Source of the DNA: Virgisporangium ochraceum
GTDB lineage: Bacteria > Actinomycetota > Actinomycetes > Mycobacteriales > Micromonosporaceae
Length of the DNA stretch: 64,000 nucleotides
NCBI RefSeq assembly: GCF_016863655.1
Contig: NZ_BOPH01000097.1
Span: forward strand, 1 to 64,000
Direction: 5' to 3'
The notes beneath the pieces were generated by a model, which worked only from the letters and a program-made list of their open reading frames with translations, was not told where the DNA came from and did no database searches. The translations under genes and the position numbers were made by a program. Of this stretch, positions 50,895 to 59,804 are shown in pieces; positions within the stretch are counted from its first letter, which is position 1; each line of letters begins with the position of its first letter.

Positions 50895-52789
50895 GGCCAG
50901 GCCACGGCCTCGCCGATGGTGATGTCGTTGGTGCACACCCACACGTCGGGGTCCATGAGGGTCAGCTCGACCTCGCCGCCGCTACCGTCCAGGGTGAAGA
51001 AGAGCTGGTGCAGACCCGGTTGGACGGTGAACCACCGGGTGCCGTCACCGAGGCGCAGCATCGCCGCCGTCTCGCCGCCACCGCCGCTGAGGTAGCCGAT
51101 CCGCACGATCCACCGCCGGTCACCGACGGCGCTGGCGAGCGGGATCCGGACCCCGCCGCCACCGGCGACCTTGTGCGTCCTGCACCACGGGTCGGCGCCG
51201 GGCCTGATGTCGACGCCCCGCACCCACGCGGGCCGGATCCGGCCGGAGTTGTCGAACACCGACGGCTTCTCGGCCATGTCGACGATCGTGGGCCGCCGCT
51301 TCGCCGGCAGGAAGAACCGCGAGTACATGTGGTACGGGTAGAACAACGGCGCCTGCACGGTCTCGGGCACCGGAGCGTCGAGGAAGACCGTTCCCGCGGG
51401 CGCCTTCGCCAGCTCGGCCTGCGCGGTCCGCAGGAAGTCCCGGCCGTTCTTCAGCGCCCACAGGTCGCCGAAGCCGACGGTGCTCCCCGCCGCGCTGACC
51501 ACGAGACCGACGAGCACGACCGCGACGGCCGGCCGCGCCTGACGCCGGAGGAGCGCCGGGAGCCGGAGGAGCGCCGGGAGCCGGAGGAAGGCCGGGAGTC
51601 GCCGCGGCTCGGCGGGTGGCGCGTCGACCGTGTCACGCAGTCCCATGAGCGCGACGCCGAGACAGAACGCCGCGACCACCAGGACGTCGCAGACGTAGCG
51701 CGGCGCGAGGCCGACCCACGCGGCGAAGTCGGTGCTCAGCCGCGTCAGCGTGAACAGCGCGCAGACGAGCAGCACGTAGGCCAGGAGCAGCAACCACGCC
51801 CGGACCGCGGTCGAACGCCGCGCGCGGACCGTCACCGCGATCACCGCCGCGAGCGCGACCCACGCCAGGACGCGGGGGAGCACGCCGGTCGCCACGAGCG
51901 GTGCGACATCGGCGGACGGCAGCCACTGCCACGGGCCGCCGAACAGCCCCGGCACCAGCGTGTAGCCGATGAGCTGGTGCCAGAACGTGAACACGGTCCC
52001 GGCCGACGTGGGCTCCTTGGCCGAGGAGCTGATGATGCTCGTGTACAGCGCCAGATAGCCGAGACAGACGGCGGTCAGCGTCAGCCAGGCCGGCAGGAAC
52101 CGGCGTACCGCGTCGCGCGTGGCCCGCACCGGTCCGCCGGTGGTGAACAGCAGCACCGTGAGCAGGAAGACCAGCGGCGCGATCAGCAGCGCCTTCTCGA
52201 AGAAGAGCAGGCCGAGGACCATCGACGCCGCCAGCGTCACCAGGTGGCGCCGGCGACGCGTGCGCACGTAGCGGATCTGCGCACCCATCGCCAGGACGAC
52301 CGCCAGCATCATCGGCAGCACCGTCAGGCCGGTGAGGGCCATCGAGGTGGCCTCGAGCGACAGCGGGCTGAACAGCAGGAGCCCGAGCGGAACCAGCTGA
52401 CCCCATCCCGGTCTCAACGCGGTCCGCAGCAGCCGGTGGAACGCGATCCCGATGGCGGCGTAGCCGACCGCGAGCAGCACGACGTACGGCCAGTGCGCGA
52501 GCCCGACGGCGTGCGTGACGAGCCAGATGACCAGCAGCCCGGCCGGCATCACGTGCGAGTCGTTGACCGACGTGAAGAGATGGCCGGGCGACAGGTCCGA
52601 CTCCATCGCCCGCGAGGCGAGCATGAAGTCGTCGAGGATCAGGAACCCCCGCGAGGCGGTCCACGCCCGTACGGCGACCGCGACCGCGATCATCCCGAAC
52701 GCCACCACGGTGACCGGGGCGGGGCGCAACCGACGCGGGGGACGTTCACCCCCGTCGATGGTCGAGGCGGTAGCCGCCGGCGCCGTCAC
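50891..52789 (-). CDS. Polytopic membrane protein, possible GT-C type glycosyltransferase
   Basis: A 632-residue protein with about 10-12 membrane spans and a soluble, beta-rich C-terminal domain of about 150 residues (WIVRIGYLSGG, LTLMDPDVWVCTNDITIG). The acidic motif LDDF in the first external loop (GFLILDDFMLASR) recalls GT-C glycosyltransferases that use lipid-linked donors, but sugar transfer is only a guess. GTG 52789 is preferred: an upstream ATG (52942) would add a 51-residue Pro/Arg-rich segment and leave only 12 bp to a divergent small gene. Confidence 0.7.
   Translation of the reverse strand: MTAPAATASTIDGGERPPRRLRPAPVTVVAFGMIAVAVAVRAWTASRGFLILDDFMLASRAMESDLSPGHLFTSVNDSHVMPAGLLVIWLVTHAVGLAHWPYVVLLAVGYAAIGIAFHRLLRTALRPGWGQLVPLGLLLFSPLSLEATSMALTGLTVLPMMLAVVLAMGAQIRYVRTRRRRHLVTLAASMVLGLLFFEKALLIAPLVFLLTVLLFTTGGPVRATRDAVRRFLPAWLTLTAVCLGYLALYTSIISSSAKEPTSAGTVFTFWHQLIGYTLVPGLFGGPWQWLPSADVAPLVATGVLPRVLAWVALAAVIAVTVRARRSTAVRAWLLLLAYVLLVCALFTLTRLSTDFAAWVGLAPRYVCDVLVVAAFCLGVALMGLRDTVDAPPAEPRRLPAFLRLPALLRLPALLRRQARPAVAVVLVGLVVSAAGSTVGFGDLWALKNGRDFLRTAQAELAKAPAGTVFLDAPVPETVQAPLFYPYHMYSRFFLPAKRRPTIVDMAEKPSVFDNSGRIRPAWVRGVDIRPGADPWCRTHKVAGGGGVRIPLASAVGDRRWIVRIGYLSGGGGETAAMLRLGDGTRWFTVQPGLHQLFFTLDGSGGEVELTLMDPDVWVCTNDITIGEAVAWP
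51544..51597. repeat. Three tandem 18-nt repeats in the membrane protein gene
   Basis: GCCGGAGGAGCGCCGGGA occurs twice (51544-51561, 51562-51579), followed by a copy with one substitution (51580-51597). It encodes LPALLR-type hexads (LPAFLR-LPALLR-LPALLR) in a basic cytosolic loop before a membrane span, an in-frame slippage-prone repeat. Confidence 0.88.
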
Positions 52790-52954
52790 GCCGTTCAGGG
52801 TGCCATACGGCGGACGTCTCCCGGACCCGGTATCCGAGCGGTCTTCGCGTCCGGGTGGAAGCCCGGGCGGTCTCAGGGGCGGCTCGGGGAAGATCCCGGG
52901 GGACGGCTCGGGGCGTGCTCCGGATGTGCCGCGGACGTCCATTCAGGACCCTTG

Positions 52955-53233
52955 ATGGCACACGGAAAGCCAATCCTCATCGGGGCGGTGAGCACAATGA
53001 CCGGGACCATCCAGGCCGAGGCCCTGTTCGCCAGCGACCTTCAGCCGTCGGAGCTGCCGACGGCCGTGCAGGTGGCACTCGCCATCGACGTCAGTCTCCG
53101 TACGCGGGGTGGCGCGGAGGGCTGCGCCGCCCTCGTGGCCGCCGAGTACGGCGACCACCCCGAGACGGCGGCGCTGCGCATGCGCTGGGCCCTCGGCCTC
53201 GCCGCCACGTGCGCCGTCCTGGCCGCGGCCTGA
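52955..53233 (+). CDS. Small hypothetical protein (92 aa)
   Basis: A short frame (MAHGKPILIGAVSTMTGTIQAEALFASDLQPSEL...) ending in a hydrophobic Ala-rich helix (LGLAATCAVLAAA). The middle (LPTAVQVALAIDVSLRTRGGAEGCAALVAAEYGDHPE) looks like a compact helical bundle. No family known to me. ATG 52955 or the internal ATG 52997 could be the start. It lies just upstream of a LacI gene on the same strand. Confidence 0.55.
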   Translation: MAHGKPILIGAVSTMTGTIQAEALFASDLQPSELPTAVQVALAIDVSLRTRGGAEGCAALVAAEYGDHPETAALRMRWALGLAATCAVLAAA

Positions 53234-53234
53234 C

Positions 53235-53245
53235 GAAACCGTTTC
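53235..53245. promoter_or_regulatory. Operator-like dyad upstream of the second LacI gene
   Basis: GAAAC-C-GTTTC is a perfect 11-bp interrupted palindrome, 33 bp before the GTG start of the LacI gene, resembling the GAAAC/GTTTC arms of many LacI-family operators. Possible autoregulatory site. Confidence 0.4.
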
Positions 53246-53278
53246 CGGTCGTGGGGCGGCGCGCGCTAGGCTTCCGGC

Positions 53279-54337
53279 GTGCCGAACCATGATCATCTGG
53301 CGCGACGGCCGACGATCGCCGACGTCGCCCGGCACGCGGGGGTGTCGACCGCCGCGGTCTCCTACACGCTGAACGACCGTCCCGGGGTCTCGCCCGGGGT
53401 GCGCCGACGCATCCGCGCCGCGGTCGAGACGGTCGGCTGGGTACCGCGACCCGCGGCCCGGGCGGTGCGCGGCCGGGGCGCCGGCGCGATCGGCTTCGCG
53501 ATGGCGGGTCCCACCCGGCTCTTCGGCATCGAACCGTTCAACCTGACCCTGGCCAGCGGCCTGGCCGGGGAGCTGTCGGGCAGCTCCTACGAGCTGTTCC
53601 TGCGCGAGGTCGCCGACGTCGAGCAGGAGGCCGCCCTGTACCGGCGGTGGTGGGCCGAGGGACGCGTCGACGCCGTGTTCCTGAGCAACCTCCGCGACGA
53701 CGACCCGCGCATCGACGTCCTGACCGAGATCGGCATGCCGGCGGTCGTCTACGGCGACCCGGCCGTGGTCGGCGACCTGACGCCGTTCGGCGACGGGCAG
53801 CTGCCCGCGATGGCCGACGCCATCGGCTACCTGGCCACGATCGGGCACGGCACGGTCGCGTTCGTCACCGGACCGCCGCAGTTGCGGCACACCGCCCACC
53901 GCACCCAGGCGTTCCTGCGCGCCTGCCGCGCCAACGGGATCGAGCGGTCGACGGTCGTGGCCGGCCACTACCGCGGACCCTACGCCGCGCGGATCACCGA
54001 ACGGCTGCTCACCGCCCGGTCACGGCCGACGGCGGTGATCTACGACAACGACGTGATGGCGCTGGCCGGGATGGCGGCCACGCGGGCGCTCGGGCTCCGG
54101 GTGCCCGCCGACGTGTCGCTGATCTCGTGGGAGGACTCGCTCCTGGTCCGCAACAGCCACCCGTCGATGGCGACGGTCAGCCGCGGCGTCGCCGACCGCG
54201 GCCGCCGGATCGCGCAGATGCTCGTCGCGTTGCTGGCCGGCGAGGCGGTGACCGGCGGACCGCTGGAACCGTCGTGGCTGGAGCCGGCCGGCAGCGTCGC
54301 GTCGCCGGGCGGCAGGTCCCGGAACCGGAACCGGTGA
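53279..54337 (+). CDS. LacI-family transcriptional regulator
   Basis: A 352-residue LacI/GalR protein: HTH PTIADVARHAGVSTAAVSYTLNDRPGVSPGVRRRI at residues about 10-45, then the effector domain with FVTGP, AVIYDNDVMALAGM and VSLISWEDSLLVR. The effector-binding pocket differs from the xylan-locus regulator. GTG 53279. No sugar gene is adjacent, so the target is probably distant or itself. Confidence 0.9.
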   Translation: MPNHDHLARRPTIADVARHAGVSTAAVSYTLNDRPGVSPGVRRRIRAAVETVGWVPRPAARAVRGRGAGAIGFAMAGPTRLFGIEPFNLTLASGLAGELSGSSYELFLREVADVEQEAALYRRWWAEGRVDAVFLSNLRDDDPRIDVLTEIGMPAVVYGDPAVVGDLTPFGDGQLPAMADAIGYLATIGHGTVAFVTGPPQLRHTAHRTQAFLRACRANGIERSTVVAGHYRGPYAARITERLLTARSRPTAVIYDNDVMALAGMAATRALGLRVPADVSLISWEDSLLVRNSHPSMATVSRGVADRGRRIAQMLVALLAGEAVTGGPLEPSWLEPAGSVASPGGRSRNRNR

Positions 54338-54383
54338 CCCGTTCCGGACGCGGACCGTCCGGAACCGGTCGTACGGTGAGGCC

Positions 54384-54959
54384 ATGGTTCACGTGCTGCT
54401 CTTCCACCACTCGCAGGGCCTGACCGCGGGCGTCCGCGCGTTCGCCGACCGGATCCGCGCCGACGGTCACGAGGTCCACACACCGGACCTGTTCGACGGC
54501 CGCACGTTCGACAGCATCGACGAGGGGATGGCCCACATCCGCGGCGTCGGCTTCGACGACCTGATCGACCGGGGCGTGGCCGCCGCCGACCACCTGCCGA
54601 CCGACCTCGTCCACGCGGGCATGTCGTTCGGCGCGATGGTGGCGCAGAAGCTCGCACAGACCCGGCCGGGCGCGCGCGGCGCGCTGCTGTTCGAGTCCGC
54701 GGCGCCGCCCGACTACTTCGGCACGCCGTGGCCCGTCGAGGTGCCCGTGCAGGTGCACGCCAAGGACGCCGACCCCTTCTTCGTCGGCGAGGGCGACATC
54801 GCGTACGCCCGCGCCATCGTTTCCACCTCGACCCGCGGCGAGCTGTTCCTCTACCCGGGCGACGGCCACCTCTTCCTGGACAGCAGCGTGCCGGCCTACG
54901 ACGCCGACGCGGCCGCAATGGTGCACGAGCGGGTACGGGCGTTCCTCGCCGGCCTGTGA
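54384..54959 (+). CDS. Dienelactone hydrolase family protein (Ser nucleophile)
   Basis: A 191-residue DLH-fold hydrolase: VLLFHHSQGLTAGVRAFAD, nucleophile elbow AGMSFGAMVAQ, KDADPFF and the catalytic His in YPGDGHLFLD. Classical dienelactone hydrolases use Cys in this elbow (GxCxGG); here it is Ser. Substrate unknown. Confidence 0.85.
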   Translation: MVHVLLFHHSQGLTAGVRAFADRIRADGHEVHTPDLFDGRTFDSIDEGMAHIRGVGFDDLIDRGVAAADHLPTDLVHAGMSFGAMVAQKLAQTRPGARGALLFESAAPPDYFGTPWPVEVPVQVHAKDADPFFVGEGDIAYARAIVSTSTRGELFLYPGDGHLFLDSSVPAYDADAAAMVHERVRAFLAGL

Positions 54960-54966
54960 CGCCCGT

Positions 54967-55434
54967 CTACGGAAGGGCGCCGGACCGCCACTGGACCATG
55001 TCGCCGCACTCCCACTCCTCGCGGGAGTGCGCCGGAGCGAGTTCCGTGCCGGCGCACCCCGCGGGTGCGTCGAACTCGTCGCGGAGCCGGTCGAGCAGCG
55101 CGCGGGCCCGTGCCGCCACGAGCGGGGACGCGTCCGGATCGTCGAGGCTGAGGCCGAGCACCACGGCCCGCTCGTCGGTCACCGTGATGATCGCGCCGTC
55201 GTAGCCGCGGGCCCGCAGGTAGAGGGAGAAGCCGGGATCGTCGTCGGACCGGCGCAGGTCGGCGAGCGCGGCCCGGTCGGCCGCGTCGGCGGTGCCGTCG
55301 ACGTAGGCGCGGACGAACGCGTCCAGCCGGTCGTCACCGGGCCGCGCGGTGTCGACGTACCGGTCGATGAACGCGGTGAGCACGTCGGCCCCGGCCGTCG
55401 GGACCCACACGTAGACGTCGATGACCGGCGGCAC
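54967..55434 (-). CDS. Hypothetical protein (155 aa)
   Basis: An acidic 155-residue protein (IDVYVWVPTAGADVLTAFIDRYVD...) with an Ala/Asp-rich middle and a segment GYDGAIITVTDERAVVLGLSLDD typical of small immunity-like or SUKH-neighbour proteins, though no family is certain. It starts with GTG two bases after the stop of the cREC gene and is therefore co-translated with it. Confidence 0.7.
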   Translation of the reverse strand: MPPVIDVYVWVPTAGADVLTAFIDRYVDTARPGDDRLDAFVRAYVDGTADAADRAALADLRRSDDDPGFSLYLRARGYDGAIITVTDERAVVLGLSLDDPDASPLVAARARALLDRLRDEFDAPAGCAGTELAPAHSREEWECGDMVQWRSGALP

Positions 55435-55436
55435 GT

Positions 55437-55802
55437 TCAGTACGCCAGGTCGGGGGAGCCCGGCGTGAGGCGCACGCGGTAACCCCAGCGGCGGAGCACC
55501 TGGGCCACCTTCGCGGCGCCGGCCGGGTTGGCGGAGTGGACGTGAACGGCACCGATGTCGAACGGCCGGCCGTCGAAGGCCGCCCGTTCCAGCACCTCCA
55601 CCACCGGCCAGACCGTGTCGTCACCGCCCAGGTCGTGGTCGAGCCAGAGCTGCTCCACCCGCCCGTCGCGGCAGCGCTCGAGAAGCTCGACGGCGGCGGC
55701 GCTCGTGCGGACCACCTCGGCCGCGCGCCCGTCGACGAACGACCGGAGGTCGTCGACCAGGATGATCCTGGGCGCGTCCGGACCCGGGGGCGGTACCGAC
55801 AT
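55437..55802 (-). CDS. Cyclic-phosphate processing receiver domain (cREC) protein
   Basis: A 121-residue protein with a receiver-like fold: IILVDDLRSFVD (acidic pair), LWLDHDLGGDDTVWPVVE (the hallmark LDHDLG), FDIGAVHVHSANPAGA and LRRWGYRV. The cREC family is predicted, from its genomic partners in other genomes, to act in RNA or cyclic-phosphate end processing; no such partner is visible here. Followed immediately by a hypothetical gene on the same strand. Confidence 0.78.
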   Translation of the reverse strand: MSVPPPGPDAPRIILVDDLRSFVDGRAAEVVRTSAAAVELLERCRDGRVEQLWLDHDLGGDDTVWPVVEVLERAAFDGRPFDIGAVHVHSANPAGAAKVAQVLRRWGYRVRLTPGSPDLAY

Positions 55803-55928
55803 CCGGTCAGGATGATCGACCCCGGCCGGGCCGGCAACCGGGTTGGCGGGTGCGGGCCCCACGACAGGAGCGTCGGCGGGCCCCACCCAGGCGGCTACGG
55901 CCGCCCGACCGCGGCGGTCGCGGCTAGC

Positions 55929-56633
55929 ATGTTGACGATGTTCTCTGTGCTGTCGGAGCGCGTCCTCGCCGGGACGGCCCGGCTGCTGGACCCGTGGGGT
56001 CTGCGCCTGGAGACACACGACGACCTGTCGGGCTGGGCCACGCTGCTGGCCGGGTGCGGCTCCGCCGACGGGGTGAACCCCTCGTTCGATCCGCGGCACA
56101 GCCCGGTGGGTCCGGGCTCCGGCTTCTGGCTCGCCGTCGTCGACGACGGGGGAGACACGGTGGCCTGCTGCGCGTACCGGGTGCTGCGCGCCGGTCCGCT
56201 CGCGGAGCTGATCCGCACCGGCCGGCTGTGGTTCGACCCGGTGCCGCCGGCGCTGCGGACGCCGGTCCCGTGCGTGCTGCCGGCGGACGCGCCCGACTTC
56301 ACCGGCACGGTCGGCCACATCGGTGGGCTCTGGGTGCGTCCGGACCACCGGGGTCTGGGCCTGCCCGGACCGCTGGCGCAGGTGACCCGGGCGGTCGCGG
56401 TCCGGCGCTACCCGGTCGACTGGGACACCGCCGTCTACCGGCGCGCGATCGCCGAGAACCCGCGGCTGGTCGCCGCGTACCAGTTCTTGCGGACCGTGCC
56501 GTGCGTGGCCGGTCTCTTCCCGCCGACCGGCCGCGTCGAGCAGTTCCACCTCGGCTACAGCCCCCGGCACCACCTGCTCGGCCGGCTGCGCGCCACCGCC
56601 GCGCGGATGCCCGCCGCCGTGGTCGCGCGATGA
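55929..56633 (+). CDS. GNAT-like acetyltransferase, partner of the Rv1355c homologue
   Basis: A 234-residue protein with a GNAT-like core: AVVDDGGDTVACCAYRVL, HIGGLWVRPDHRGLGLPGPLAQ (acetyl-CoA loop in the position of R/QxxGxG/A) and RLVAAYQFLRTVPCVAG. ATG 55929 or ATG 55938; no clear ribosome binding site. It overlaps the downstream ThiF-nitroreductase gene by ATGA, so the two work together, but the pathway is unknown. Confidence 0.75.
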   Translation: MLTMFSVLSERVLAGTARLLDPWGLRLETHDDLSGWATLLAGCGSADGVNPSFDPRHSPVGPGSGFWLAVVDDGGDTVACCAYRVLRAGPLAELIRTGRLWFDPVPPALRTPVPCVLPADAPDFTGTVGHIGGLWVRPDHRGLGLPGPLAQVTRAVAVRRYPVDWDTAVYRRAIAENPRLVAAYQFLRTVPCVAGLFPPTGRVEQFHLGYSPRHHLLGRLRATAARMPAAVVAR

Positions 56634-58818
56634 CCGCGCCCTGGCGGCCGGTGCTGGCGGACGCGGACGGCCTGCCCGCCCTGCGTCGGGGCCACGCGGT
56701 GACCGGCACACACGACACCATCACCGACCAGCTCGCCGAACTGGTGACCGGCCGCAGCCCGCAGCTGTCGGCGCGGCCCGACCTGGTGACCTCGGCGGTG
56801 GCCGACCACCTGGCGGGCGTCCCGGCCGCTGAGTACGGCACGTGGGTGCTGTACCCGTGGATCGGGCGCCTCGTGCACGTGCTGCCCGAGGCGGAGTTCC
56901 GCGAGGTCCGCCATGACCGCAACCGGTACAAGATCACCGCGGCGGAGCAGGAGGCGCTGGCGGCCCGGCGGATCGGCGTCATCGGGCTGTCGGTCGGCGC
57001 GGCCGTCGCCGTGACCCTGGCCCAGGAGGGCGTGGGCCGCCAGTTCCGGCTCGCCGACCCCGACCACGTGAGCCTGTCGAACACCAACCGCCTGCGCGCG
57101 AGCGTCGCCGACCTCGGGGTCGCCAAGGTGGTGCTCGCGGCACGCCAGATGTACGAGATCGACCCGTACCTCGACATCCGGATCTGGCCCGCCGGGCTGG
57201 ACGCCGACACCGCCGACGGGTTCCTGACCGGCCTCGACCTCGTACTGGAGGAGTGCGACGACGTCGTCCTGAAGGTGCTCGCCCGCGAACGCGCCCGCGC
57301 ACACCGGATCCCCGTGATCATGGAGACCAACGAGCGGGGCATGCTCGACATCGAGCGCTACGACCTCGAACCCGACCGGCCGGTCCTGCACGGGCTGCTC
57401 GGCGGGCTCGCCGCGGCCGACCTCGCCGGGCTCACCCCGCGCGAGCGGATCCCGGTTGTGCTGGCCATCCTCGGCGGCTCGGACCACTCGCCCCGCTTCG
57501 GGCCGTCGCTGCTGGAGATCGGCGAGACCATCGGCTCGTGGCCCCAGCTCGCGTCCGGCGTGGCCCTGGGCGCCGCCACGGCCACCGACGCGGCCCGGCG
57601 GCTCCTGCTCGGCGACCTGCCCGTGTCCGGCCGCTTCTACGTCGACCTCGACCGGCTGGTGGCGGCCGGCGCCGAGGCGCCACTGCCGCCACTGCCCGAA
57701 CCGGCGGACGCCCCGGCGGAGACGCCGGAGACCCCGGACCTGCCGCTGCCCGAACGGGGCGCCCCGCTGGACGAGGAGGGCATGCGGCGACTGGTCGCGC
57801 TGGGGGTCCGCGCCCCCTCGGGCGGCAACGCGCAGCCGTGGCACTTCACCGCCGCGCCGGGACTGTTGCGGTGCCGGATCGACGCGCGCCGCCCGTCCAC
57901 CCTCCTGGACCGCGACCGGACCGCGACCCACCTCGCGATCGGCGCCGCGTCGAGAACATCGTGCTCGGCGCCGCCGCGGCCGGCCACCGCGCCGAGGCCC
58001 GGACGTTCCCCGACCCGGCGGACCCCGGACTGGTCTGCGAGCTGCGCTTCACGCCGGCGCCCGACCTGCCGGTCCCCGCGTTGGCCGCGCAGATCCCGGT
58101 CCGCGCGACGAACCGCCGGCGCGGCGACGGACGCCCGCTCACCGACGCCCACGCCGCCGCGCTGACCGGCAGCGCCGCCGACGCCGGCGCCCACCTCGAC
58201 CTGGTGACCGACCGGCCCCGGATGGCCGAGCTCGCCGCGATCCTCGGCGCCGGCGACCGGCTCAGGTTCCTGACCGGTGCCCTGCACGCAGAGATGATGG
58301 CGGAGCTGCGCTGGACCACCGAGGAGGCGCGACGCACCGGGGACGGCATCGACGTGACCGCCCTGGAACTCGACGCCGTCGACCTCGCGTTCCTGTGCCT
58401 GACCCGCGACTGGTCGAACCTCGCCCCGCTGCCGGGGTTCGGCGGCGGCGCGGCACTGGAACGGCCGGCCCGGGCCGCGGTGGCCGGCTCGTCCGCGCTC
58501 GGCGTGCTGTCCGTGCCCTCCGGAGAGCACCTGCGGGGCGGGCGCGCCATGCAGCGGATGTGGCTCACCGCCACGGCCCTGGGCGTGGCCGTGCGCCCGA
58601 TGACCGCCCTGCTGTACCTGTTCCCGCTGCTCGACGCCCCCGAGCCGCTGGACGGGCGGCAGCGGGCGACCCTGCGCCACCTGCGCGACCGGTTCGCGGC
58701 CGTGGTCCCGCAGCCGCCGCGGCGCCGCGCGGTGCTGCTGGTCGGGCTTGCCTACGCCGACCCGCCGAGCGTCCGCGCGGCGAGGCGGCCCGTCGAGGCG
58801 GTCCTGTCCTTCGACTGA
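56630..58818 (+). pseudogene. ThiF/E1-like + nitroreductase fusion (Rv1355c-type) with a frameshift
   Basis: Two domains in about 730 residues, like mycobacterial Rv1355c (MoeY). Residues about 70-350 are a ThiF/E1-like adenylating domain (IGVIGLSVGAAVAVTLAQEG, LADPDHVSLSNTNRLRASVADLG, VLEECDDVVLKVLARERAR). After a Pro-rich linker comes a nitroreductase domain (RLVALGVRAPSGGNAQPWHF, later SSALGVLSVPSGEHLRGGRAMQRMWLTATALGVAVRPMTA). The frame breaks at about 57948: IGAA should continue VENIVLGAAAAGH, but one C is missing in a GCCGC context. The rest is intact in the other frame to TGA 58818. Either a recent mutation or a sequence error. Confidence 0.78.
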
Positions 58819-58874
58819 GCGGGTTCGGGGCCCGGCCTTCTTCCCGCGCGCGCACCCGACCGTCCAGCGCCTCG

Positions 58875-59804
58875 CTAGGCGGGCAGGGAGTCCGTCCAGC
58901 CGGCGGTGACCGTCGAGGATCCGCCGTCCGTCGCGTACAGGGTGAAGTCACCCAGGACCAGGAAGTCGGTCTCGCGGATCCGCGCGGCCACCGGGTCGAT
59001 GACCACTCGCGCCTGCGCCCCCTCGTGGATGGGGATCCGCAGCGCCTGACCGCCGTCGACCGGGCCGGCGTTGACGACGTCGGGGTAGGCGGCGATCGCC
59101 TGGAACGCGGCGGCCCGCACCTTCGGTGGCGCCGGCAGTTGCGAGACGAGGGCGATCAGCCCGTACAGGACGCGCCTGCGCCTTTCCGGCGCCGCGAGCG
59201 TCTCGGCCCTGTCCAGAATCGCGCTGACCGCCGCCGTCAGCGCGTCGGGCGTGGTCGGCAGACCCTGGAGTTCGGCGAAGGTGATGTCCGGTCCGCACAG
59301 CGAGAACCCGCGGTCGCCCCACCGGACGGGCGTGTGGATCCGCTTGCCACTGACGCTCGGGTCGGGGATGCCGCCGGGGAACCGGACCCAGTTGGCGCCG
59401 TCGCGGTCTGCCCAGGTCTCCCACCGGTCCGTGGCGCTCCCCGTGCCGTCCTTCGCCACGATCGTGACATGCCAGTAGGTCCCGGTGCCCTCGGGCTGCC
59501 GCTGCGCGGCGTCCGCGGCCGCGAGCAGAAGCTGCTGACCGGACAGCGGCGCCGGGCCGGGCGCCACCCGGCCGTCACGCGGTTGCCCGGCCACCGCGAC
59601 CCCGACACCGACCGCGGCGGCGACCGCGGCGACGGCGGTCACTGCCGACGTGACAAGGACGGAACGTCGTGCCTGTGCGGGGCGCGTGCGCCGGATTTCG
59701 CTCATCAGGAACTCCTCGAGCTGGTGGTGACGGTCGCCCGGAAGGTCCCGTTCCACCGGCGCCGGCACCAGCCGGGCCAGTTCCTCACGATCGTTCGGGC
59801 TCAT
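58875..59804 (-). CDS. Membrane-anchored putative anti-sigma factor (CU044_5270-like)
   Basis: A 309-residue protein with a short cytosolic N-terminus (MSPNDREELARLVPAPVERDLPGDRHHQLEEFLM), one membrane span (about 45-70) and an extracytoplasmic domain of about 230 residues (TYWHVTIVAKDGTG, FPGGIPDPSVSGKRIHTP, ADAAQRQPEGTG). This is the layout of proteins encoded after ECF sigma factors in actinobacteria (CU044_5270 family). It is a probable partner holding the sigma factor at the membrane. ATG 59804 with GAGGAGG upstream; overlaps the sigma stop by ATGA. Confidence 0.82.
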   Translation of the reverse strand: MSPNDREELARLVPAPVERDLPGDRHHQLEEFLMSEIRRTRPAQARRSVLVTSAVTAVAAVAAAVGVGVAVAGQPRDGRVAPGPAPLSGQQLLLAAADAAQRQPEGTGTYWHVTIVAKDGTGSATDRWETWADRDGANWVRFPGGIPDPSVSGKRIHTPVRWGDRGFSLCGPDITFAELQGLPTTPDALTAAVSAILDRAETLAAPERRRRVLYGLIALVSQLPAPPKVRAAAFQAIAAYPDVVNAGPVDGGQALRIPIHEGAQARVVIDPVAARIRETDFLVLGDFTLYATDGGSSTVTAGWTDSLPA

